Assembly: GCA_021835185.1 (NCBI GenBank)
Contig: JAKBQO010000099.1
Span: 1-5,736 of the forward strand
DNA: 5,736 nucleotides
Origin: Thermoplasmata archaeon
GTDB taxonomy: Archaea; Thermoplasmatota; Thermoplasmata; Thermoplasmatales; Thermoplasmataceae
Direction of reading: 5' to 3'
Both the position numbers and the translations under genes were made by a program. A model generated the notes under the pieces. That model saw nothing but the letters and a program-made list of their open reading frames with translations. It was not told the origin of the DNA and made no database searches. This document shows positions 1 to 5,736 of this stretch, piece after piece. Position 1 is the stretch's first letter, and every line of letters starts with the position of its first letter.

Positions 1-900
1 CTGGGTCATGAAGCCATAGGCACTGTGATGGAAGATGGAACCATCTTTAAAAAAGGAGATATAGTAATGCCTGTAAACAGAAGAGGGTGCGGGAAATGCC
101 TGAACTGCATGGTTGGGAGGCCTGATTTCTGTGAAACGGGAAATTTTGTTGAAGCTGGAATAAAAGGCATGCAGGGGTTTATGGGCGAATATATATACGA
201 TGATGAGAAATATTTAGTGAGGGTCCCTGCCGGGATAAAAAACATGGCTATACTGGCACAGCCACTGGCTGATTTAGAAAAATCAATGGATGAGATTATC
301 AATATACAGAAAAGGATGATATGGAGATGCAGCGATAATACCTTCCACTGCCGCAATGCACTGGTAATAGGAACAGGAACAATAGGCATATTGTTTTCAC
401 TGCTTTTAAAAACATATGGGTTTAGTGTAACAATAGCAAACAGAAGATATGCACATGAAAAGGAAGTAAAAATATTTAATATGTCAGATATTAAATATTA
501 TAATTCAGCTACTGGATATAAATTTGATAATAATTCATTCGATTTAATAATAGAAGCATCAGGTTCCTCTGCAGATGTAATATCCCAAACAATGGGTTTT
601 CTAAAAAATAATGGAATATTTGGATTGTTCGGGTTTATAAGGTCAGGTGAGCTCAGTATAAATAGCCATATGCTTCAGGATTTCGTTTATAAATCAATTG
701 CAATGGTGGGACTGATCAACGGCCAGAAGCCACATTTTGAAATGGCAATGGATCATTTAATGCAATGGCAATATATGTATCCTGGAATAGACAAACTATT
801 GATAACAGATGAAATTAAAATATCAGATAGGGAGAAAATAACCACTGCATTGACAGAAAAATCTAAAGATGAAATAAAAACCAGGATATTATGGGATTAA
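1..900 (+). CDS. gdh: Glucose 1-dehydrogenase, zinc-dependent MDR family (5' partial)
   Basis: Oxidises D-glucose (and probably galactose) to the lactone with NAD(P)+, the first step of the archaeal Entner-Doudoroff pathways, in the cytoplasm. The reading frame is open from base 1, so the N-terminus is missing; 299 residues are present. Window residues H3-E4 (in LGHE) and Q87 (in LAQPLAD) match the catalytic-zinc ligands of the Sulfolobus solfataricus enzyme (H66, E67, Q150). C30, C33, C36 and C44 match its structural-zinc cysteines (93, 96, 99, 107) with a constant offset of 63, so about 63 residues, including the first zinc ligand, lie off the edge. The Rossmann loop GTGTIG is at 124-129 and the NADP-phosphate-binding NRR at 147-149. 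The C-terminus EIKTRILWD ends as in Sulfolobus. From memory the sequence is nearer to the Sulfolobus than to the Thermoplasma acidophilum enzyme. No frameshift is seen. Confidence 0.95.
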   Translation: MGHEAIGTVMEDGTIFKKGDIVMPVNRRGCGKCLNCMVGRPDFCETGNFVEAGIKGMQGFMGEYIYDDEKYLVRVPAGIKNMAILAQPLADLEKSMDEIINIQKRMIWRCSDNTFHCRNALVIGTGTIGILFSLLLKTYGFSVTIANRRYAHEKEVKIFNMSDIKYYNSATGYKFDNNSFDLIIEASGSSADVISQTMGFLKNNGIFGLFGFIRSGELSINSHMLQDFVYKSIAMVGLINGQKPHFEMAMDHLMQWQYMYPGIDKLLITDEIKISDREKITTALTEKSKDEIKTRILWD

Positions 901-1026
901 TTCAAACTATTTGATTGATATCTTCTATAATTCCCCTATTTATTAGTGAAGATGATATAATTTATGAATTCACCATTGATATACACGCGGGTTCTTCAAT
1001 GATCGTTTCTATTAGTAGAAAATAAG

Positions 1027-1054
1027 ATAATAAGCACTTGGAACTTCTTATTAT
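1027..1054. terminator. Possible hairpin between convergent genes
   Basis: Bases 1027-1034 (ataataag) and 1047-1054 (cttattat) form a perfect 8-bp stem around a 12-base loop, in the 166-bp spacer between the ends of the glucose dehydrogenase and MFS genes. It could end transcription from either side. Archaeal termination depends mainly on T-tracts, there is no long T-run on either strand here, and the stem is AT-rich, so chance is a real alternative. I see no other gene or signal in 901-1066. Confidence 0.3.
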
Positions 1055-1066
1055 ACTGCGCCTGGT

Positions 1067-2227
1067 TTAAACATGTTTTAGCGATTCAACATTCCTGAAT
1101 TTTACGATAAATATTATGCAGGCCACGAATCCGGTAAAAGTAGTAAAAAACCATATTTCGGAAGGAACGGTAAAAATAGTAAATGCCGCCCCTCCAAGAG
1201 TTGGTCCGATGGCTCTCCCGACACTTAAAAACGCATTATATATCCCCATATTCTTTCCAATATTTTCAGGTTTTGAAACTGCTGAAACCATGGAATATCC
1301 TACAGGGAATGCAAAATCTTCGCCGATTGTAAGTACAATTGTGGAAATAATCATTCCTATAATTCCGGTATCGAATGCATATGAAAAGTAGCCAAATGAA
1401 TAAACGAACGAACCTATTGCGAAGGATCCAAAGTTTCCTATTTTTCTGATAATTTTATATATGAATCCCTGCAATATTATTACAAATATCCCGTTTGTGA
1501 GGTATACTATGCCAAGCTGGTAAATTTTAATAGATCTGAATATAGTTGCATAATTGGTAAGTGTAACAGTTTCCTGGGACTGGACAACAAAGAGCAGAAG
1601 GGCAATCAATGATAACTGGATCAGCAATGTGTTGCTGGTAGTCAATGGTACCTTTCCGATTTTCCCATCATATTTTACATTCTTGAGGAACAGGCTGATT
1701 CCCAGGGAAATTATGCCCATAATAAGCCCGAATACAAAAAGCAGGTGATACCCTCCAAATGATTCAATAAATCCACCTATTGCAGGGCCAAAACCCCATC
1801 CTATATTATTTCCAACCCTCAGTATAGAAAATCCCTTAAGCTGTATATCTGAAGAACGCGATATAAGTGCATTGGAGGCAGGGGACATTATTGCATTTGC
1901 AATCATGAACATTATAAAAGCAACAGGATATAGAAGAGCTGAAAGTGAAACTCCTGGAACAAAACTTAGAATTGCATATATGACAACGGAAATTGAAAAA
2001 GAAAAAATCATAGTTTCCTTGTAACCCACCCTGTCAGATATTGCGCCTCCATAAATATTAACCAGGGCTGCTATAAAGCCTCCTGCGGTAAATATTATGC
2101 CAACATATAGAAGGGATATATGCAGGATATCGTGCATATACAGGGAACTATAAATCCATATTGATGAATAGCCAAAACCTCTTACAGTAGAGGCGCCGGT
2201 TATTAGTGGAACGTACCATGCAGCCAT
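1067..2227 (-). CDS. MFS transporter, 12 transmembrane helices, substrate unknown
   Basis: Complete 386-residue integral membrane protein of the major facilitator superfamily, moving a small solute across the cytoplasmic membrane by uniport or ion coupling. Twelve hydrophobic segments can be drawn: about 6-31, 39-60, 72-92, 96-122, 133-155, 160-181, then a basic cytoplasmic loop at 182-199, then 200-216, 233-257, 264-284, 287-312, 325-350 and 356-376. MFS motif A is in the loop after helix 2 (GGAISDRVGYK, 60-70). A motif C-like GFGPAIGG in helix 5 (145-152) is echoed by AIGPTLGG in helix 11 (339-346), reflecting the internal two-fold repeat; motif C is typical of antiporters. The ATG at 2227 is the first start after an in-frame TGA at 2240-2242 and lies 27 bp from a TATA box. 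It is a single gene, divergent from the binding protein and convergent with glucose dehydrogenase. A sugar, organic acid or drug are all possible substrates. Confidence 0.9.
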   Translation of the reverse strand: MAAWYVPLITGASTVRGFGYSSIWIYSSLYMHDILHISLLYVGIIFTAGGFIAALVNIYGGAISDRVGYKETMIFSFSISVVIYAILSFVPGVSLSALLYPVAFIMFMIANAIMSPASNALISRSSDIQLKGFSILRVGNNIGWGFGPAIGGFIESFGGYHLLFVFGLIMGIISLGISLFLKNVKYDGKIGKVPLTTSNTLLIQLSLIALLLFVVQSQETVTLTNYATIFRSIKIYQLGIVYLTNGIFVIILQGFIYKIIRKIGNFGSFAIGSFVYSFGYFSYAFDTGIIGMIISTIVLTIGEDFAFPVGYSMVSAVSKPENIGKNMGIYNAFLSVGRAIGPTLGGAAFTIFTVPSEIWFFTTFTGFVACIIFIVKFRNVESLKHV

Positions 2228-2248
2228 TTCCGCAGAGATTCAATTCCA

Positions 2249-2259
2249 TAATATATATT
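2249..2259 (-). promoter_or_regulatory. TATA box for the MFS gene
   Basis: On the minus strand this reads aatatatatta. Its centre is about 27 bp upstream of the ATG at 2227, the usual archaeal TATA-to-start distance, so transcription would begin at or next to the start codon. No Shine-Dalgarno-like sequence precedes the ATG, consistent with a leaderless mRNA. Confidence 0.55.
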
Positions 2260-2412
2260 GTTTGTTGCATTAACTTACTCTATTTCACTTTTTATATGTA
2301 TACAATTATATTTTCTCATTATTACAAAGTATTATATACTGAATAACGGAAACTTAAACATTAATCGAAATAGTATATTTTTGATATGAGACTTACTGGC
2401 ACTATAAAAACA

Positions 2413-2420
2413 TTTATATA
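2413..2420 (+). promoter_or_regulatory. TATA box for the binding-protein gene
   Basis: The sequence tttatata is preceded by an A-rich stretch (2406-2410) that could act as the BRE. Its centre is about 26 bp upstream of the ATG at 2442, again predicting a leaderless transcript. A second TATA-like string (tataaaaa, 2403-2410) lies just upstream and is the less well placed alternative. The shared divergent region 2228-2441 shows no convincing operator palindrome. Confidence 0.6.
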
Positions 2421-2441
2421 TTTCATATATATAATATTTTC

Positions 2442-3872
2442 ATGAAAAATCCTGAACAAGAGGAAATACCAGGCAAAACTAATAATACCAAAAAGATTTT
2501 GGCAATAGTTGTTGCTGTGGTGGTTATAGGAGTTGCAATTGGGGTAGCATACCACTATTTAGCTCCTCAACCCGTAAAAGAACAGACGCTTGCAGTGTAC
2601 CCGGGACCGGCGGGTGCAAACAATTCTGAGCATTTACTCGGTGGTTGCGTTATTGCTGAAGCATATAACCCGAACCTTAACTCTAGTAATATAGCTGCAA
2701 TGGATCAATTTGTCGCTTATATGCTTTCGCCAGAAGTGCAGTATACATGTGAACAGGCAACTGGATTTATACCGATAAGTTCGCATAACGTAACTGGAAC
2801 TGATGTGCCTTCAATATATAGCAAATCAAACGCCACTGTTCAAATAACATACTTCAATAGCCTTTCACCATCAGATTATAAAACAACAGAAAAAATCATA
2901 TCGAACTTTGAAACAAAATATCCAAATATCAAGATTAAAGCTACGAACGAATTAGCTACAGATATTGTAACCCAGGTAGAAACAGATAGATCATCATCTA
3001 GGACAACGCCGATTGTAATGACTATAGATAATCTCGATGTAGGTACACTGGCAAGCGGTTCATATCAAGGTGCATCTTATCTCGCAAATATGACAGGTTA
3101 TAAACAATTAATACCGGCAAATGTAATTCCTACAGTTACAAACTTAACAGAAACTGAATTGTCTATATATAATAGCGTTCCATTTATAACACAGTTAATT
3201 AACACGCCACTAGTATGGATAGATATGACAGCATTGAACTCAATAGGAATAACTCATGAACCACAGAATTACACCGCTCTTTTGAGTGATGCAAAGGCCT
3301 TGGATAAAAAATATGGCAGAGGAATGATAAATATGCAGGGGCATGGTGGAGCCAGTACTGCTACTGAATTATATCAGTGGATTGTCCAGTTTGGGGGAAA
3401 TCCGGTAACATTTAATTCCACAAACGATGTAAAAGCAATGTATGCTATGTATAACTTAAGCGCCTATTTCAGTCCAGAATACAAAACATCATACTGGGCA
3501 ACATACAAAGGTTTAGCATCTGACAAGTATGCAATGATGGATTATCAGTGGCCAGGTTCCGTAGACCTGAAAACAATTGGTATGAATACTTCTGCTCTAA
3601 CAGGAAATAACTCAGTACTTAACGTATCAATAAAAGCTATCTCTGAGGGAGTCTTTATAAGGGACCCGGTACCATGGATTTCAGAATGGCAGATATTAAT
3701 GGATAATGCGTGGACAACAATAATTACAGATGGAAATTCACAGAATTATTCAACAATTGCACATACGCTGAGTACTGAGAATCAGGATATGTTCAATCAT
3801 TTAGTAAGCAGCTACAACATAACCGTGGCAGATAACTATGAACAGGGTGTTTATCATCCTATAACTGCTTAA
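2442..3872 (+). CDS. Membrane-anchored sugar ABC transporter substrate-binding protein with rearranged segment order
   Basis: Binds a sugar or oligosaccharide outside the cell and hands it to an ABC permease (SBP_bac_1/MalE-like fold). Of 476 residues, 1-18 are a short charged cytoplasmic tail, 19-40 a hydrophobic anchor or signal (no lipobox cysteine), and the rest is extracellular with 14 N-x-S/T sequons, suiting an archaeal surface glycoprotein. The segment order is unusual. Residues about 49-125 (GPAG 55-58, LGG 66-68, SPEVQ 96-100, TGFIP 107-111) normally lie late in the chain. Residues 133-385 start like a mature N-terminus (VQITYFN, FETKYPNIKIK 156-166), continue through GITHEP (269-274), and reach the YQWPG ligand region (368-372). 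Residues 393-476 hold the C-terminal DPVPWISEW helix region (408-416). The order is anchor-B-A-C instead of anchor-A-B-C. The only cysteines are C69 and C103. The ATG is the first after an in-frame TGA at 2382-2384. The ligand is unknown; the neighbouring glycosidase suggests a glucan or oligosaccharide. Confidence 0.85.
   Translation: MKNPEQEEIPGKTNNTKKILAIVVAVVVIGVAIGVAYHYLAPQPVKEQTLAVYPGPAGANNSEHLLGGCVIAEAYNPNLNSSNIAAMDQFVAYMLSPEVQYTCEQATGFIPISSHNVTGTDVPSIYSKSNATVQITYFNSLSPSDYKTTEKIISNFETKYPNIKIKATNELATDIVTQVETDRSSSRTTPIVMTIDNLDVGTLASGSYQGASYLANMTGYKQLIPANVIPTVTNLTETELSIYNSVPFITQLINTPLVWIDMTALNSIGITHEPQNYTALLSDAKALDKKYGRGMINMQGHGGASTATELYQWIVQFGGNPVTFNSTNDVKAMYAMYNLSAYFSPEYKTSYWATYKGLASDKYAMMDYQWPGSVDLKTIGMNTSALTGNNSVLNVSIKAISEGVFIRDPVPWISEWQILMDNAWTTIITDGNSQNYSTIAHTLSTENQDMFNHLVSSYNITVADNYEQGVYHPITA
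2586..2816 (+). other. Relocated late-SBP segment (block B) within the binding-protein gene
   Basis: Codons about 49-125 encode the strand-strand-helix unit that in MalE-family proteins follows the GPW or QWPG ligand-binding region. In E. coli maltose-binding protein the matching stretch runs from about residue 242 (YGVTVLP) to about 311, most of it the second N-lobe piece (264-309). Here it precedes the block that begins the mature protein. Edges are approximate to within about ten codons, because they come from motif order and not from an alignment. Confidence 0.65.
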
Positions 3873-3873
3873 A

Positions 3874-3915
3874 TATTTTTAATTTTTTATCTTTTTATCT
3901 AAAGTTTTTATTTTT
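3874..3915 (+). terminator. Poly-T terminator after the binding-protein gene
   Basis: Five T-runs of five to six bases (3876-3880, 3883-3888, 3892-3896, 3905-3909, 3911-3915) begin right after the TAA stop at 3870-3872, with no hairpin. Serial T-tracts are the usual archaeal intrinsic terminator. It separates the binding-protein transcript from the glycosidase gene, which has its own promoter. Confidence 0.65.
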
Positions 3916-3971
3916 GTATAATATATCTGAATTCTGAAATTTAATAATATTTATATATAATATATTAAAAA

Positions 3972-3979
3972 TTTAAATA
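3972..3979 (+). promoter_or_regulatory. TATA box for the glycosidase gene
   Basis: The sequence tttaaata has its centre about 26 bp upstream of the ATG at 4001 and follows an A-rich BRE-like stretch. The surrounding DNA is almost pure A/T, and another TATA-like run (tttatatataatata, 3950-3964) lies upstream, so the choice rests on spacing. As with the other genes, no Shine-Dalgarno site is visible. Confidence 0.45.
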
Positions 3980-4000
3980 ATGAATATACATTTATAGAAT

Positions 4001-5200
4001 ATGGAAAAGGAATTGGAGGAAATAAGAAGTTCACTATTAAACGAATTAAATAAAATTCAATCAGTTGATGGTTATCCCTATGCCGGTTATCCGCGATTTA
4101 TGGAATTATTTGGCAGAGATTCTCTAATATCATCATTGCAATTATCATATTTGTACCCCGATTTTTTAAAGCACTCTCTGGAAGTTTTAAGCAAATATCA
4201 GGGGAACTCTTACAATATAGCCACCGGTGAGGAACCGGGTAAAATCCTCCATGAGCTCTCCAATTCAAATACATATATTTCAAATCCTGATAAAGAATCG
4301 TGGGTAGTTTTAAATAAACCCATATTTTTTTCTGTTGATAGTACACCTCTTTTTATTATTTCAGCAATATTGTTTATGAAAAAACATTCTGAAATGTATT
4401 TGTCTTCTATTATAAAATCAATTGAAAAGGCAGTAATATGGTTACTAAATAAATCTGAAAGTACAGGTTTCCTTACATATAACACCATGGAAATCCACAA
4501 TAAATTAGCATCAATGGGATGGATGGATGGGTCCTGGGATTTATATAGCAAATTATCAGGCGATATTGCGCTTATTGAAGTACAGGCCTATACTTATGAA
4601 GCTTTAAGGCTTTTTAATGAAATTTTTCCTTTTAGTAAATTGCATAAAATCATAGATGATAAACTCAGTTATTTAAGAAATAATATAAATAAATTCTTTT
4701 GGATTGATAGTATTAAATATTATTCTCCAGCAATTTCGATATCGAATGGTACCATAAACGCATTGAAAAATATAACATCTGGACCCGGGCATCTTCTAAT
4801 AACAGATATTATCGATTCACACAAAAAAAAGATGGTTGTCGAAACACTATTCGGAAAAAATATGATGACTTCATATGGAATAAGAACTGTAGCGACGAAT
4901 GATAACATATTTAATCCATTTAAATACCAGACCGGAAGTATATGGCCAAATGATAACTGGATAATAATGGAAGGGTTAAAAAGATCAGGTTTCAGCATTG
5001 AAGCTGAAAAATTACGAGTTAATCTATTAAATGCAGTAATCAGTTTAAAGGAGCCACTAGAATATTATTCAGTTGATATAAATAATAATATCATACCTTA
5101 TAAAGATCTATATATTAGTCCGTGCGAAATACAGGCATGGACAATTGGTATGTTTTTAAATGTAATAGACAATAAATTTCATGAGGGTTCGGAGTTATAA
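4001..5200 (+). CDS. Amylo-alpha-1,6-glucosidase-like (alpha/alpha)6 glycoside hydrolase, catalytic domain only
   Basis: Probably a cytoplasmic exo-acting glycosidase that trims glucose from imported or stored oligosaccharides; it has no signal peptide or membrane segment. Recognisable family motifs in order are FGRDS (37-41), SVDSTPLF (111-118), GWMDGSWD (173-180), IEVQAYTYEAL (192-202), GSIWPNDN (312-319) and PCEIQAW (374-380). The pattern is that of the glycogen-debranching/GH63-like six-hairpin clan. By analogy D176 is the likely general acid and E376 a candidate base, but these roles are inferred. At 399 residues it is far shorter than archaeal and bacterial debranching enzymes of this type (commonly about 600-700), which carry an N-terminal beta-rich domain; here the catalytic barrel starts almost at residue 1. 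Truncation is unlikely: an in-frame TAG sits at 3995-3997, and a TATA box is correctly spaced before the ATG. The gene looks AT-richer than its neighbours. Substrate (alpha-1,6 glucan, mannosylglycerate, another disaccharide) is open. Confidence 0.75.
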   Translation: MEKELEEIRSSLLNELNKIQSVDGYPYAGYPRFMELFGRDSLISSLQLSYLYPDFLKHSLEVLSKYQGNSYNIATGEEPGKILHELSNSNTYISNPDKESWVVLNKPIFFSVDSTPLFIISAILFMKKHSEMYLSSIIKSIEKAVIWLLNKSESTGFLTYNTMEIHNKLASMGWMDGSWDLYSKLSGDIALIEVQAYTYEALRLFNEIFPFSKLHKIIDDKLSYLRNNINKFFWIDSIKYYSPAISISNGTINALKNITSGPGHLLITDIIDSHKKKMVVETLFGKNMMTSYGIRTVATNDNIFNPFKYQTGSIWPNDNWIIMEGLKRSGFSIEAEKLRVNLLNAVISLKEPLEYYSVDINNNIIPYKDLYISPCEIQAWTIGMFLNVIDNKFHEGSEL

Positions 5201-5736
5201 TCTTCAGGCACAACAACATCTTCGAGCAAATTATCCTTGTATATATTGAATTTAATAAGATCAAAGTAAATATCATCACCAATAGCATACTTTTCCTTTG
5301 TTCTAATGACAATATTGGTATCATTGATATTGCAATGTATATAATAATTCCCCTCAGCATTTTCAATAAGGTTTACTTTGGCTTTTATCTTATCTCCCGG
5401 TTTCGCCCATATAGATCTGAATCCTACTGTTTTGCCAGGGTAACCGAGTATATCCCCATCAATAAAATTCATTGGATACGTTCCGATAAAATCACCAACC
5501 CATCTTGTAACAGGTTTTTCATATAATTCATCATATCTACCTATCTGTTCAATAACACCATTATGCAATACAGCTACTCTATCGGCCAGGTTAGATGCTT
5601 CAAGTTGATCATGTGTTACATAAATGAATGTATAATTTAACTCTCTCTGCAATCTTTTTAGCTCCTGCCTAGAAGTGTACCTTACCCTGGCATCTAAATT
5701 GCTCAGCGGTTCATCAAGAAGAAATAAAGCCGGGTC
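5179..5736 (-). CDS. Sugar ABC transporter ATP-binding protein, MalK/UgpC type (5' partial)
   Basis: Hydrolyses ATP on the cytoplasmic side to drive sugar import. The reading frame stays open to the window edge; 185 C-terminal residues are present, and Walker A and the LSGGQ signature lie off the edge. Window residues 4-9 are Walker B (LFLLDE), 11-15 the D-loop (LSNLD), and 40-44 the H-loop VTHDQ with H42. The stretch ADRVAVLHNGVIEQIG (51-66), then ELYEKP and GTYPMNF (85-91), is typical of the carbohydrate-uptake CUT1 ATPases. A C-terminal OB/TOBE regulatory domain follows, with VGFRSIWAKPG (104-114) in place of the usual GIRPE motif; at about 95 residues it is shorter than in E. coli MalK. 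The TTG at 5650-5652 is an internal leucine codon, not the start. The gene converges on the glycosidase gene and overlaps its last 22 bp. It is the likely partner of the binding protein, with permeases probably beyond the right edge. Confidence 0.93.
   Translation of the reverse strand, partial: DPALFLLDEPLSNLDARVRYTSRQELKRLQRELNYTFIYVTHDQLEASNLADRVAVLHNGVIEQIGRYDELYEKPVTRWVGDFIGTYPMNFIDGDILGYPGKTVGFRSIWAKPGDKIKAKVNLIENAEGNYYIHCNINDTNIVIRTKEKYAIGDDIYFDLIKFNIYKDNLLEDVVVPEDYNSEPS

Noticed and set aside
6..389. A minus-strand reading frame of 127 codons inside the glucose dehydrogenase gene.
   Set aside because: It is antisense to a clearly recognised enzyme with conserved zinc ligands, and its translation shows no family motif.
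2368..2380. Imperfect palindrome aaata-gta-tattt in the divergent promoter region as an operator.
   Set aside because: Such short A/T palindromes are expected by chance in this composition, and no second copy is found near either promoter.
2386..2445. A 19-codon ORF whose TGA stop overlaps the start codon of the binding-protein gene (ATGA), resembling an upstream leader peptide.
   Set aside because: It begins upstream of the TATA box at 2413-2420 and would not be on the predicted leaderless transcript; its hydrophobic residues simply reflect A/T-rich promoter DNA.
4210..4551. A minus-strand reading frame of 113 codons inside the glycosidase gene.
   Set aside because: It is antisense to the FGRDS-to-GWMD region of a recognised enzyme and has no promoter or motif of its own.
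4823..4830. A run of eight A bases in the glycosidase gene as a frameshift or slippage site.
   Set aside because: The frame is intact on both sides, with family motifs before and after it, so there is no sign of a frameshift.
5650..5652. TTG as a possible start of the ABC ATPase gene.
   Set aside because: The frame continues upstream to the window edge and encodes Walker B and D-loop motifs, so this is an internal leucine codon.

Overview
The window looks like a piece of an AT-rich archaeal genome. The signs are heavy use of ATA and AGA/AGG codons, TATA boxes centred 26-27 bp upstream of three start codons with no Shine-Dalgarno site (leaderless transcription), poly-T termination, and a glucose dehydrogenase of the archaeal type. 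An extremely thermoacidophilic sugar-user of the Thermoplasmatales (Ferroplasma/Acidiplasma-like) fits best. Sulfolobales is the main alternative, because the glucose dehydrogenase resembles the Sulfolobus enzyme closely. This assignment is inference; no rRNA or other marker is present.

Layout, left to right. (1) 1-900 (+): the 3' part of a zinc-dependent glucose dehydrogenase; about 63 N-terminal residues lie off the edge. (2) 901-1066: a short convergent spacer with one possible hairpin. (3) 1067-2227 (-): a complete 12-helix MFS transporter of unknown substrate. (4) 2228-2441: a divergent promoter region with a TATA box for each flanking gene. (5) 2442-3872 (+): a membrane-anchored, sequon-rich sugar ABC substrate-binding protein. 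(6) 3873-4000: a T-rich terminator, then the next promoter. (7) 4001-5200 (+): a compact six-hairpin glycosidase related to amylo-alpha-1,6-glucosidase. (8) 5179-5736 (-): the 3' part of a MalK/UgpC-type ABC ATPase, convergent with the glycosidase and overlapping it by 22 bp.

The genes fit a carbohydrate uptake and breakdown locus. The binding protein captures an oligosaccharide outside the cell, the ATPase powers import (permeases are presumably off the right edge), the cytoplasmic glycosidase releases glucose, and glucose dehydrogenase feeds it into the archaeal Entner-Doudoroff routes. The MFS protein may move a sugar or acid, but nothing fixes its substrate.

The most unusual item is the binding protein. 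Its segment order is rearranged. The block that in MalE-type proteins sits late in the chain (the GPAG / LGG / SPE-Q / TGFIP region) lies here directly after the N-terminal membrane anchor, ahead of the normal N-terminal block, and is missing from its usual place. Mapped on the E. coli maltose-binding protein, the move brings nearly all of the N-lobe together in one stretch of chain. This is either a natural topological permutation of a class of binding proteins or the result of intragenic shuffling.
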